Source of the DNA: CAYWEP01 sp964608945
Lineage (GTDB): Bacteria; Patescibacteriota; Microgenomatia; Levybacterales; UBA12049
Direction of reading: 5' to 3'
Length of the DNA: 9,481 nucleotides
Assembly (NCBI GenBank): GCA_964608945.1
Contig: CAZSQB010000039.1
Location: forward strand, 1 to 9,481
Both the position numbers and the translations under genes were made by a program. Of the stretch, positions 1 to 6,017 are shown piece after piece. The notes under the pieces are model-generated. The model was not told the origin of the DNA and searched no databases. It saw nothing but the letters and a program-made list of their open reading frames with translations. How positions within the stretch are numbered: the stretch's first letter is position 1; each line of letters starts with the position of its first letter.

Positions 1-14
1 TAGTATCTTAATAT

Positions 15-2381
15 CTAAAGTCTTGCCCGTTGGCTGATTTCTGCCTCGATTTGGTTGATATCGCGGCCGTATTTGAGGCGCGAGAGCTCTTTTATGAGCT
101 CTGACACGCGCTGATTTTCCAATGCTTTTTCCTTAGCAATATCTTTGGTCGTATCAAGCGAAAAAGGCTGCACAGGCTCGCCAGACACAATTGTCTTCAT
201 ATACGCGTTGAATCGATCAACGTTTATCAGATCTGACTCGTTAAAGACAGGCTGGAATTCGTGTTGGAGGTAGTTGGCATCAGTAACGCCGACCCGAAAG
301 GCTGCGAGTGTGCCAACGTTTCCAAAGATGGCGTTTTTGACTTCCTCTTCCATTTGACCGATAAACTGGTTGGCGACGACGAGGTTAAGGCGGTATTTTC
401 GCGCTTCAGACAGGATCTGAGCAAAGTCAGGCGTTGCGAAATTTTGAAATTCGTCAACATAGAGAAAAAAATCGCGCCGCTGATCCATTCCCAGATCTTG
501 CCTGCTCATCGCGGCGACAAGGATTTTCGGTACGAGCACGAGGCCCAAAAAGCTTGAATTCTCCTCGCCTATTTTTCCTTTTGAAAGGTTGACTAGTAGG
601 ATCTTCCCACTATCCATGACGTCTCTGAAATTAAATGCACTCTCCGATTGACCGATGATATTTCTGATCATTTTATTGGTAACAAAGCGACCGAATTTCG
701 AAACAATGTAATCTAATACCTCTGACTTATGAAAGTCTGACGTCTGGGCAATCTGATCCGTCCAGTACCGCCTGACAATCGGGTCCTGTACCTTCGGCAA
801 TATTTCTTGCACAAAATTAGCGTCTGTTAGAGCTCGTACGACCTCGACAAAGGTCGAGCCTGGTTCATACATCACTGTCAACATTGCGTTTCTGATCGCA
901 TGCTCAAATCGCGGACCGATAATACCTGTTTTATTCGGATCAAAAAGCTTATACATAAGGCCGATGATTGAGGAGACGACAAAATGTCGCTGCTCCTCAG
1001 TCTCTGCATCAAGCATGTTAAATCCCATCGGACGACTCGTGTCTGAAGGGTCAAAAAGGATAACATCCTCTGCGCGCTGAGGAGGCGTAAGCTTTAAAAT
1101 ATCTTCAATTAAGTCTCCGTGGGGATCAATAACAGCAAGTCCTTCCCCATTTTTAATATCCTGCATAATCATCTGCTTTAAAAACTCGGTTTTTCCTGTA
1201 CCTGTTTTTCCGATGATGTACATATGCCTGCGCCTATCATCGCGGTCAATGCCGACAGGACGTGAGATGCCTCTAAAAACGCTCCTGCCAAGATACATTC
1301 CTGTCTCCGGTACATTTGCGGGAACCGGCGCACGTTTGGCACTTACCCAGTAAATACCGGGCGTTGAAACGCTTTTATTGGGAAAATGGTAGATAGTTGC
1401 TAACTCTTCGGATGTCAATACGGATGTCTGTCCCCACATCGGAAAGTAGCGGTAAATAAAATCTGTTAAAAACGCGCCTTTGAGACGAAGTTTGTTTTTG
1501 CTAAATGAATTAAGTGAGCTATACTGCGTAAACGCATTAATCATATTCTCCAAATGTGCTTTTGCTGTCTCTTCTGTACTTGATGAGACGACAATACGAA
1601 CAACAGTATTAAATCCTGGCTTTCCCATTTTATTTTCAATCGCCTCAAGCTCTTTTGCATCGGCTGAATATTTTGCCGTTTCGGGGTTAGCTTCAGTTTT
1701 TTTGGTACTGGAAAGGTATTCTTTTCCTGGCTTTTTCCACTTATCATTAGCAGGACTAAGAAGTACTTGAATAGCAGCGCCCTCTCCTGGGTTCATTTTT
1801 GCCAGGATTGACGTAATAGAAGATAACGGATCAACCGGTAAATCTTTGTATACTTTTATCGGCTTGTAGTTTCCTGAATTCAGACGGAGCGAAGCAAAGG
1901 CAACCTTTCCCTTCTCTGAAAAAATATTGTACTCGCTACCGGCGAGCGTGTCCGGCTTGTGCCTGCTTGCTGGATCATCGACCGCTGAAATCTCTGCATC
2001 AGGATAGGCGCCGTTTATCTGCTTCTCGACAAAATCACGAAATTTATTTGGTACTGAAACATAAAATCGGATATCACCTGGCATTCCTACCAATTCAAAG
2101 GAAACATGTGGCGGATTTTTCAAACGAAACGGCCCTTTTGGCTTACCAAACGCAGCAAGACTGGCAAATAGTTGTTCTGCTGCGTCAATTTTTATCTCAT
2201 TGTCCCTGGGAAGCGCTACTTGTAGAAGTGTTGTATTGAGCGCCTCATACTCTCTCTTTCGATTTCGCATCCAGAGGAGAAAAAGAAAACCAGAGCCTGC
2301 TACGAATACAGCAATAAGGCAAAGCGTAAAAACTCCTACTACGAGTGTATAGAGTATCGTGTCAATTGATAGTGCTTCCAT
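15..2381 (-). CDS. TraG/VirD4-like type IV secretion coupling ATPase, membrane-anchored
   Basis: A 788-residue protein with one N-terminal membrane segment (about residues 9-37), a short basic stop-transfer stretch (RNRKR), a long mixed region (about 50-370) and a C-terminal RecA-like ATPase domain. Walker A is GKTGTGKT at 391-398. Walker B is FFLYVDE, with D643 and E644, followed by an ANQ sensor-like motif. The domain order and motifs match hexameric DNA-translocating coupling proteins of the TraG/VirD4/HerA superfamily, which drive DNA or protein through type IV secretion channels at the inner membrane. The start is the first ATG, 8 bases after the stop of the 165-residue gene, so the two are probably co-transcribed. 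The stop is TAG. I see no relaxase, VirB4 or channel genes in the window, so conjugation as such is not shown. It could instead serve DNA uptake or effector export. The family is confident, the exact role is not. Confidence 0.85.
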   Translation of the reverse strand: MEALSIDTILYTLVVGVFTLCLIAVFVAGSGFLFLLWMRNRKREYEALNTTLLQVALPRDNEIKIDAAEQLFASLAAFGKPKGPFRLKNPPHVSFELVGMPGDIRFYVSVPNKFRDFVEKQINGAYPDAEISAVDDPASRHKPDTLAGSEYNIFSEKGKVAFASLRLNSGNYKPIKVYKDLPVDPLSSITSILAKMNPGEGAAIQVLLSPANDKWKKPGKEYLSSTKKTEANPETAKYSADAKELEAIENKMGKPGFNTVVRIVVSSSTEETAKAHLENMINAFTQYSSLNSFSKNKLRLKGAFLTDFIYRYFPMWGQTSVLTSEELATIYHFPNKSVSTPGIYWVSAKRAPVPANVPETGMYLGRSVFRGISRPVGIDRDDRRRHMYIIGKTGTGKTEFLKQMIMQDIKNGEGLAVIDPHGDLIEDILKLTPPQRAEDVILFDPSDTSRPMGFNMLDAETEEQRHFVVSSIIGLMYKLFDPNKTGIIGPRFEHAIRNAMLTVMYEPGSTFVEVVRALTDANFVQEILPKVQDPIVRRYWTDQIAQTSDFHKSEVLDYIVSKFGRFVTNKMIRNIIGQSESAFNFRDVMDSGKILLVNLSKGKIGEENSSFLGLVLVPKILVAAMSRQDLGMDQRRDFFLYVDEFQNFATPDFAQILSEARKYRLNLVVANQFIGQMEEEVKNAIFGNVGTLAAFRVGVTDANYLQHEFQPVFNESDLINVDRFNAYMKTIVSGEPVQPFSLDTTKDIAKEKALENQRVSELIKELSRLKYGRDINQIEAEISQRARL

Positions 2382-2389
2382 AGCATACG

Positions 2390-2887
2390 TTAATGCGCTA
2401 TCTTCTCATGTACGCGTTTTAGCTGTTCAAGCACGAGTTCTGCAAGCCACCGCATCGAGTCTTTAATAGAATAGGTTTTCTTCGCCATTGCTGCTTTCTC
2501 TTCAGTCAGCGGCAGGACTATTTTTCCCGTTGATGTTGCGACAACCGGCTTCGCAGCATTTGCCGGTGTCACGCCAAGCTTTGCCACATCAGGAGGAATA
2601 TCTGGCTTATATGTATCAGGCGTTGCCTCAACACCTGCTTCTGCGACTTCCTCTGAGATATAAGGTTCCGGTTCTGAAAGACTGACACTGCCAAAATCAT
2701 GCGTTTGCCTACTCGGACCAAGCTCTTTGTGCGGCAGACTAACTGGTTCTCTTCCTGCTGGCTGCGTCGGTGTTCCGCCTACTGGCAAAGGCGTTTGCTG
2801 TACGTCTGATTGAACAGGCTGTACCAAAGTGTCGCTCCCTCCTTGCTGATTAACAGGTTTGGTTGATAATTGGGCAGTATCATCCAT
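2390..2887 (-). CDS. Hypothetical proline-rich 165-residue protein
   Basis: I do not recognise a family. The first 115 or so residues are rich in Pro, Gln, Thr, Val and acidic residues and look disordered. The last 40 residues (from LTEEKAAMAKK to the end) look helical and amphipathic, with Lys/Glu pairing, and could be a binding helix. There is no signal peptide, membrane segment or cysteine motif. I chose the ATG of MDDTAQ at 2887. The open frame continues upstream to 3007, but the extra 40 residues overlap the end of the preceding gene and look like shadow sequence. No clear Shine-Dalgarno precedes this ATG, while a promoter-like element lies just upstream (see 2888-2922). The gene lies between the 436-residue unknown and the coupling ATPase and may be an accessory of the latter. 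That role is inference. Confidence 0.65.
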   Translation of the reverse strand: MDDTAQLSTKPVNQQGGSDTLVQPVQSDVQQTPLPVGGTPTQPAGREPVSLPHKELGPSRQTHDFGSVSLSEPEPYISEEVAEAGVEATPDTYKPDIPPDVAKLGVTPANAAKPVVATSTGKIVLPLTEEKAAMAKKTYSIKDSMRWLAELVLEQLKRVHEKIAH

Positions 2888-2922
2888 GCTCGTATAGTAG
2901 CATGAACAGGATGAATACACAA
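2888..2922 (-). promoter_or_regulatory. Candidate promoter with extended -10, possibly leaderless start
   Basis: Reading the minus strand, TTGTGT (2922-2917), a 17-base spacer and TACTAT (2899-2894) form a sigma70-like promoter. A TG one base before the -10 hexamer gives it an extended -10. Only 6 bases separate the -10 from the ATG at 2887, so a transcript from here would be nearly leaderless, which fits the missing Shine-Dalgarno. The -35 matches the consensus at only 3 of 6 positions. An inverted repeat CATGCT/AGCATG (2885-2890 and 2899-2904) surrounds the -10 and covers the start codon. Confidence 0.35.
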
Positions 2923-2927
2923 TAAAA

Positions 2928-4238
2928 TTACGCTGCGATTGGAAGTGATTGGCCATTTTGGAAACGAATATACCGGTCACACGACCGACAAATGCCACAT
3001 GGACCAAGCGCTACGTGCTCGCCGCAGTTTTTGCAATTTTCTCCTTCCTTAGGCTCAGAAAAGGTATATCCTAAATCGCCTGACAACTCCAAAACCCCAT
3101 AATCAAGCATGCTAAAGCGCGACCGAGCAATATCTTGCAGGGGATTTTGCTCAAGCAATTCATTAAGCGACATGCCGCCTGACCTTCCGCAGCCGGTGGT
3201 CACCTCGCGAACCTGTTTTGTTCCCATCATAACAAGCTCTTCTTTTGTTGGTAGCTCTGCCCAGCGCCTATCATAGGCTACTCCTATGCCTCCCCGCTCT
3301 TGCGTTCGTTTAAACGCCTGCGCCGCCTCATCGGCTCTATTCAATAATGCGTTGTACGCAAGATTACGCATCTTCCTATCAGTTGGGTTCTTAGAGACGA
3401 TGCGAATATATGCATCAATGTATCCCTGACACGCACCAAGGACGTATTGAAATTCTTCCTCTTGCATAAATTCATGACCTCGATGGAAGAATGCATGAAT
3501 TTCATCAGGCGTGAGGTTTGGATTTACGTTCGGATCAAGATAAATAGGATGTTTCAGAAAGTAAACATCGTCTGGAATGAAATCTGGCTCACTCCCTCGC
3601 TCTGGCATCGCATACCAAGGGTTAAGTTTGAACGCTTTTGCAAAAGCCTCTGGAGCAGTAAGCGCTGAACTGTAACGGCGATACAAAACAGTGTTATTAA
3701 ACTTCATATAAACATCATAAAAATTGTGCTGATATTCTGATGGCTTTTGTCCTGGCAGATTTTTACCAGGTTGCGAAATCACAACGACTATTGTCCTCTC
3801 AAGCGTATGCGGATCACAAAGTCTATCCTGGATTGCAGAAAAGATGTCAATCTCTGCTTGTTCCCGTTCTTGATCACTTGCGCTTGAACCGTTTTCTTTC
3901 CGATACTGTTGCCCGCGTTTAAATATATCAAGCGCCGGTTCATCTGGATGCTTTGGTGAAAAAAGCTGACCGCTTTGTATGTCATAGGTCTTCTTACTTA
4001 AGAGCACATGAAACCGCTCACCAAGCATTGTCTGTAAATTAGACCGCGTATATCCATCAAGAATGCCTTTTTGTTGCTTTCTCTCTGCAGGATCAAGGAA
4101 TCGAAGATTATAAAAGTCTGTGTACGCGCGAGTATCAAACTCAGGATCATACGTAACAAGCTCGCGGGGGCCAATGGCTTCACGAGATCGCAGCTGTTCT
4201 AGAGGAAAACTAGTATGTATACGTGCTTCTACTTGCAT
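2928..4238 (-). CDS. Unknown 436-residue protein with C-terminal zinc ribbon, downstream of a B12 riboswitch
   Basis: I do not recognise the family. The protein appears soluble, is rich in charged and aromatic residues, and has no signal peptide or membrane segment. Near the C-terminus, five cysteines at 402, 405, 414, 417 and 420 (CKNCGEH...CGICRSCD) form a likely zinc ribbon. The start is the ATG at 4238 (MQVEARIHTS). It has a Shine-Dalgarno AGGA at 4248-4245 with a 6-base spacer. A longer frame from 4382 would translate the riboswitch itself and is rejected. The gene begins 22 bases after the P1 stem of the second cobalamin riboswitch, so B12-dependent control of its translation or transcription is likely. 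It is followed, 40 bases on, by the 165-residue gene and then the coupling ATPase. Neither a cobalamin-binding DxHxxG-type motif nor an enzyme motif is visible, so no function is proposed. Confidence 0.8.
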   Translation of the reverse strand: MQVEARIHTSFPLEQLRSREAIGPRELVTYDPEFDTRAYTDFYNLRFLDPAERKQQKGILDGYTRSNLQTMLGERFHVLLSKKTYDIQSGQLFSPKHPDEPALDIFKRGQQYRKENGSSASDQEREQAEIDIFSAIQDRLCDPHTLERTIVVVISQPGKNLPGQKPSEYQHNFYDVYMKFNNTVLYRRYSSALTAPEAFAKAFKLNPWYAMPERGSEPDFIPDDVYFLKHPIYLDPNVNPNLTPDEIHAFFHRGHEFMQEEEFQYVLGACQGYIDAYIRIVSKNPTDRKMRNLAYNALLNRADEAAQAFKRTQERGGIGVAYDRRWAELPTKEELVMMGTKQVREVTTGCGRSGGMSLNELLEQNPLQDIARSRFSMLDYGVLELSGDLGYTFSEPKEGENCKNCGEHVALGPCGICRSCDRYIRFQNGQSLPIAA

Positions 4239-4260
4239 ACAATATCCTGCTCGGGAGAAG
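4239..4260 (-). promoter_or_regulatory. Ribosome binding site and short expression platform of second B12 riboswitch
   Basis: The 22 bases between the 3' side of riboswitch P1 and the ATG at 4238 contain AGGA (4248-4245), 6 bases before the start. There is no U-tract or room for a terminator, so control at translation initiation is the simplest reading. A weak UCC/GGA pairing is possible, but I do not see a convincing local anti-Shine-Dalgarno stem. Confidence 0.6.
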
Positions 4261-4340
4261 CATGTTGGTCGGTCTTCGGACTTCCCGCTTCGACTCGAAT
4301 CGAGGCGAGTAACCGCTGCGGCACAGTTGTGGAATTCTCT

Positions 4341-4375
4341 GCCCGCAATCGCTACGCGATAGCGTTGCAGGCGGG
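4341..4375 (-). repeat. Dispersed-type palindromic hairpin inserted in riboswitch P4 loop
   Basis: This is an interrupted inverted repeat: CCCGC (4342-4346) pairs with GCGGG (4371-4375), GCAA (4345-4348) with TTGC (4365-4368), and CGCTA (4350-4354) with TAGCG (4360-4364). The bulges and a 5-base loop are small. In the canonical aptamer the P4 loop is only a few bases, so this stem is an insertion. Its composition resembles the short dispersed hairpins common between CPR genes; copies elsewhere in this genome cannot be seen here. Confidence 0.6.
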
Positions 4376-4400
4376 TCACCACATTCCCAAAAAATAATTC

Positions 4401-4433
4401 GGCCTTCCCATTCGCCTGAGGCGAACAGTGGCC
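4401..4433 (-). repeat. Palindromic hairpin forming the P2-like arm of the second riboswitch
   Basis: A perfect 6-bp stem TTCGCC/GGCGAA with a TGA loop (4411-4425) is enclosed by outer GGCC boxes at 4401-4404 and 4430-4433. On the minus strand it is followed by GAATTA and then six T (to 4389). It could therefore also act as a weak, offset terminator for the pduO transcript. In the riboswitch it occupies the place of P2. The interpretation as a dispersed repeat rests on its shape and on similar elements at 6034-6066 and 6106-6135. Confidence 0.55.
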
Positions 4434-4447
4434 ATACCAACATGAGA

Positions 4448-4469
4448 ACTAATATACTAGTATATTAGT
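4448..4469. repeat. Perfect 22-bp A/T-rich palindrome over the pduO stop codon
   Basis: The half-site ACTAATATACT is followed immediately by its exact reverse complement, with no spacer and no mismatch. The centre lies between 4458 and 4459, on a CTAG. The pduO TAA stop (4467-4465) falls inside it, and riboswitch P1 begins 3 bases beyond. It contains -10-like hexamers (TATACT, TATATT) on both strands, so it could be a promoter with an operator for the riboswitch transcript. It has no U-tract after it and is not a standard terminator. Confidence 0.7.
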
Positions 4470-5028
4470 GGCTAGGTCTCCAAACGGTTTCTTTTTTTTT
4501 ATCTTTTTGATTGACAAAACGTGCCATAGTAAAGAGAAGGTCTGAGAGACGATTGAAATATTTTACAATTTCATCATCAACCGCTTCTTTTTCAGATAAT
4601 GCGATGATGCGCCGCTCCGCTCTTCGACAAACAGTGCGCGCCATATGCAGAAACACTCCCGCCTTCCCTCCACCTGGTAGAATAAAATTCTTTAAAGGAG
4701 GAAGCGTCATAGTTAACTTATCAATTACTCTTTCAAACTCCAATGCTCGTTTCCCCAATGTGCTTGGTGCTGTGTGCTTAGTGCTTTTTTCTGGCGTAGC
4801 TAACACTGCACCAATTTCAAACAAGTCATGCTGTATGTCCTCAAGCTCTTTTTTGACATTTGAAATTTGATATTTGACATTTGAAATTTCAGCAATTGCC
4901 ACGCCAATTGCTGAGTTCAACTCATCCACTGTTCCATAGGTATCAACGCGGTCAGACGCTTTTGAAACGCGTTTGCCAGTAACTAATGATGTCTGTCCCT
5001 TGTCTCCAGTACGTGTATAAATTTTCAT
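4465..5028 (-). CDS. pduO: PduO-type cob(I)alamin adenosyltransferase
   Basis: A 187-residue cytoplasmic enzyme that transfers the adenosyl group of ATP to cob(I)alamin to make adenosylcobalamin, the cofactor of class II ribonucleotide reductase. The family signatures are all present: the N-terminal ATP-binding motif TRTGDKGQT (5-13), DRVDTYGTVDELNSAIG (26-42), FILPGG (115-120), RTVCRRAER (131-139), NRLSDLLF (159-166) and a C-terminal VWRP. The length is usual for the family. Its ATG overlaps the stop of the DUF6580 gene as ATGA, so translation is probably coupled; no strong Shine-Dalgarno is visible. One oddity is residues 49-59 (SNVKYQISNVK), encoded by an A/T-rich repeat with two 17-base copies at a 21-base period. 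This looks like a repeat expansion in a surface loop between helices. A run of nine A precedes the C-terminal motif. As the last gene of the B12 supply operon, it would feed nrdJ. Confidence 0.95.
   Translation of the reverse strand: MKIYTRTGDKGQTSLVTGKRVSKASDRVDTYGTVDELNSAIGVAIAEISNVKYQISNVKKELEDIQHDLFEIGAVLATPEKSTKHTAPSTLGKRALEFERVIDKLTMTLPPLKNFILPGGGKAGVFLHMARTVCRRAERRIIALSEKEAVDDEIVKYFNRLSDLLFTMARFVNQKDKKKETVWRPSH
4852..4889. repeat. Tandem 21-base A/T-rich repeat inside pduO
   Basis: TTTGACATTTGAAATTT occurs perfectly at 4852-4868 and 4873-4889, a 21-base period that keeps the reading frame and encodes SNVK twice. Similar A/T-rich text lies at the start of the DUF6580 gene. Confidence 0.75.
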
Positions 5029-5567
5029 GTCTTTTTCAAGGCAGGTTCTTTCAGATGAAACGCTCGCAATAAAACTTCATAGCTTCCTATAAATAATCCT
5101 GTGTACAGAAGATCTCCAAGAATAGTGTTTCTAAAGAAAGGGAGAGCAAAGTAATATGACTGCAATAGGCCATCAAAAGTTTTAGGATACATGCTGCTCA
5201 CCATCCAAACACCAAAATTGGTAATGATGAAAAAAAGCAAGGAAGAAGCTAATGTTGCTAAAAGGATCGTTTTAAAACTTCTATATGGTCTGCATAATAG
5301 ACCAATAACCCCTGTTAGTAAGAAGCTCCCATACACAAACAGCATTGTGTCATGAAACCCTATAAAAATATCTGATATAAACAAGGCAATGAGCGGAACA
5401 ATGAGAGCATATTTTTTATTAAGGTAGAATCCGCCAAATAAAGCCAACGCAGCAATTGGCGCGACATTGGCAGGATGCGGAAGTAGCCGAAGAGCAACTG
5501 CAAATCCAATAATAAGTATGGATCCTAAAAAGTTTTTAGATTTGAGTTGTAGATTTGAGATTTGCAT
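5025..5567 (-). CDS. DUF6580-family membrane protein, candidate cobalamin S-component-like transporter
   Basis: A 180-residue, very hydrophobic protein with about six membrane segments (roughly 14-30, 36-50, 53-71, 75-93, 100-122 and 145-167). It carries hallmark motifs that I associate with DUF6580: RLLPHPANVAPIAALALFGG (27-46), a TNFGVW stretch (116-121) and ALPFFRNTILGDLLYT (141-156). Size and topology resemble ECF-type S components. Its position behind a cobalamin riboswitch and in ATGA overlap with pduO suggests it moves cobalamin or a corrinoid across the cytoplasmic membrane. This is inference; solitary cobalamin S components of the BtuM type are a known precedent. It has a single cysteine, C92; BtuM uses one conserved cysteine, but I cannot establish equivalence. 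No ECF ATPase or T subunit is present here. The ATG at 5567 has no Shine-Dalgarno and lies in an A/T-rich repeat, 18 bases after the DUF4430 stop. Confidence 0.8.
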   Translation of the reverse strand: MQISNLQLKSKNFLGSILIIGFAVALRLLPHPANVAPIAALALFGGFYLNKKYALIVPLIALFISDIFIGFHDTMLFVYGSFLLTGVIGLLCRPYRSFKTILLATLASSLLFFIITNFGVWMVSSMYPKTFDGLLQSYYFALPFFRNTILGDLLYTGLFIGSYEVLLRAFHLKEPALKKT

Positions 5568-5577
5568 TTTGCGTTTT
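5537..5577. repeat. A/T-rich short repeats at the start of the DUF6580 gene
   Basis: TAGATTTGAG occurs at 5537-5546 and 5550-5559, followed by degenerate copies (ATTTGCATTTTGCGTTTTGAG-like text, broken here by the start codon). The repeat encodes the first residues (QISNLQLKS) and covers the region where a Shine-Dalgarno would be expected. Confidence 0.5.
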
Positions 5578-5585
5578 GAGATATG

Positions 5586-6017
5586 TTAGTATCGCTCTAT
5601 CTTCCATTCTATCTTATCTCCGTTTTTTGTTTGATACTCCGCAGGGCCAACCGGCGCTTGCTTGCCATTCACGTAAAACGCCCAATACTCTCTTTTTGTA
5701 TCATCGGCTTTCCTTCCATTAATAGAGGTTACCAAACCAGAGGCATTCTGCCCAACGACTGCTTGTTTCTTTAGCAGTGTTAAGGCGTCCTTCCTATTTT
5801 TCCCTTTATAGCTCAGGTAGACTTCGATATTTACCAGCGTGTCTGTTGTTACCTGCTTGTTACTTGGCCAAAGGGAGTGCTCAATGCCCGCTCGTTTATT
5901 CTGCGCTGCTTCATCAAGAAGGACAGCATAGAAAAACCCACTACCAAATCCACCGAGTAAACCAATAGTAAAGGCAATGATTATTCCTGCTTTTAGCTTT
6001 TTAAATAAATTTTCCAT
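5586..6017 (-). CDS. Membrane-anchored DUF4430 protein, candidate cobalamin-capture protein
   Basis: A 143-residue protein with an N-terminal basic stretch, one membrane segment (about 11-34, GIIIAFTIGLLGGFGSGFFY and following), and an extracytoplasmic domain of about 80 residues. That domain ends in a DUF4430 signature: EYWAFYVNGKQAP (110-122), then NGDKIEWKIERY to the C-terminus. DUF4430 corresponds to the small C-terminal domain of eukaryotic transcobalamin and intrinsic factor. Together with the riboswitch and the neighbours, this makes surface capture of cobalamin the best guess; binding itself is not shown. I chose the ATG at 6017 because GAAGG lies 6 bases upstream and the membrane segment then sits at the usual distance from the N-terminus. 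A longer frame from 6083 would translate the regulatory hairpin. It is the first gene of the operon with the DUF6580 and pduO genes. Confidence 0.8.
   Translation of the reverse strand: MENLFKKLKAGIIIAFTIGLLGGFGSGFFYAVLLDEAAQNKRAGIEHSLWPSNKQVTTDTLVNIEVYLSYKGKNRKDALTLLKKQAVVGQNASGLVTSINGRKADDTKREYWAFYVNGKQAPVGPAEYQTKNGDKIEWKIERY

Larger units (their letters stand above)
4261..4444 (-). promoter_or_regulatory. Cobalamin riboswitch (second; upstream of unknown/T4SS-like genes)
   Basis: On the minus strand the landmarks of the cobalamin aptamer occur in order. P1 is a perfect 9-bp pairing, CAUGUUGGU (4444-4436) with ACCAACAUG (4269-4261). A P2-like arm (4433-4401) comes next, followed by GGGAAU (4388-4383) at the start of the core. 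P4 pairs UGUGG (4383-4379) with CCACA (4332-4328). The conserved GGUG is at 4380-4377 and ACUGU at 4327-4323, followed by CCGCAGCGGUU. The near-consensus B12 box AAGUCCGAAGACC is at 4283-4271. The E. coli btuB element has the closely similar AAGCCCGAAGACC. The P4 terminal loop holds a large extra hairpin (4341-4375). The element lies between the pduO stop and the 436-residue gene, on the same strand. Cobalamin binding is expected to reduce downstream expression, as in this family generally. Confidence 0.9.

Noticed and set aside
2888..3007. Upstream extension of the 165-residue gene into the preceding gene
   Set aside because: It would overlap about 80 coding bases of the 436-residue gene in another frame, and the added residues show no conserved character.
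4239..4382. Upstream extension of the 436-residue gene to an ATG at 4382
   Set aside because: The extra 48 codons are riboswitch sequence, and the ATG at 4238 has a well-placed AGGA.
4389..4433. A dedicated intrinsic terminator after pduO
   Set aside because: The hairpin is there but the T-run is offset by several bases and belongs to the riboswitch core, so I noted it only as a possible weak terminator.
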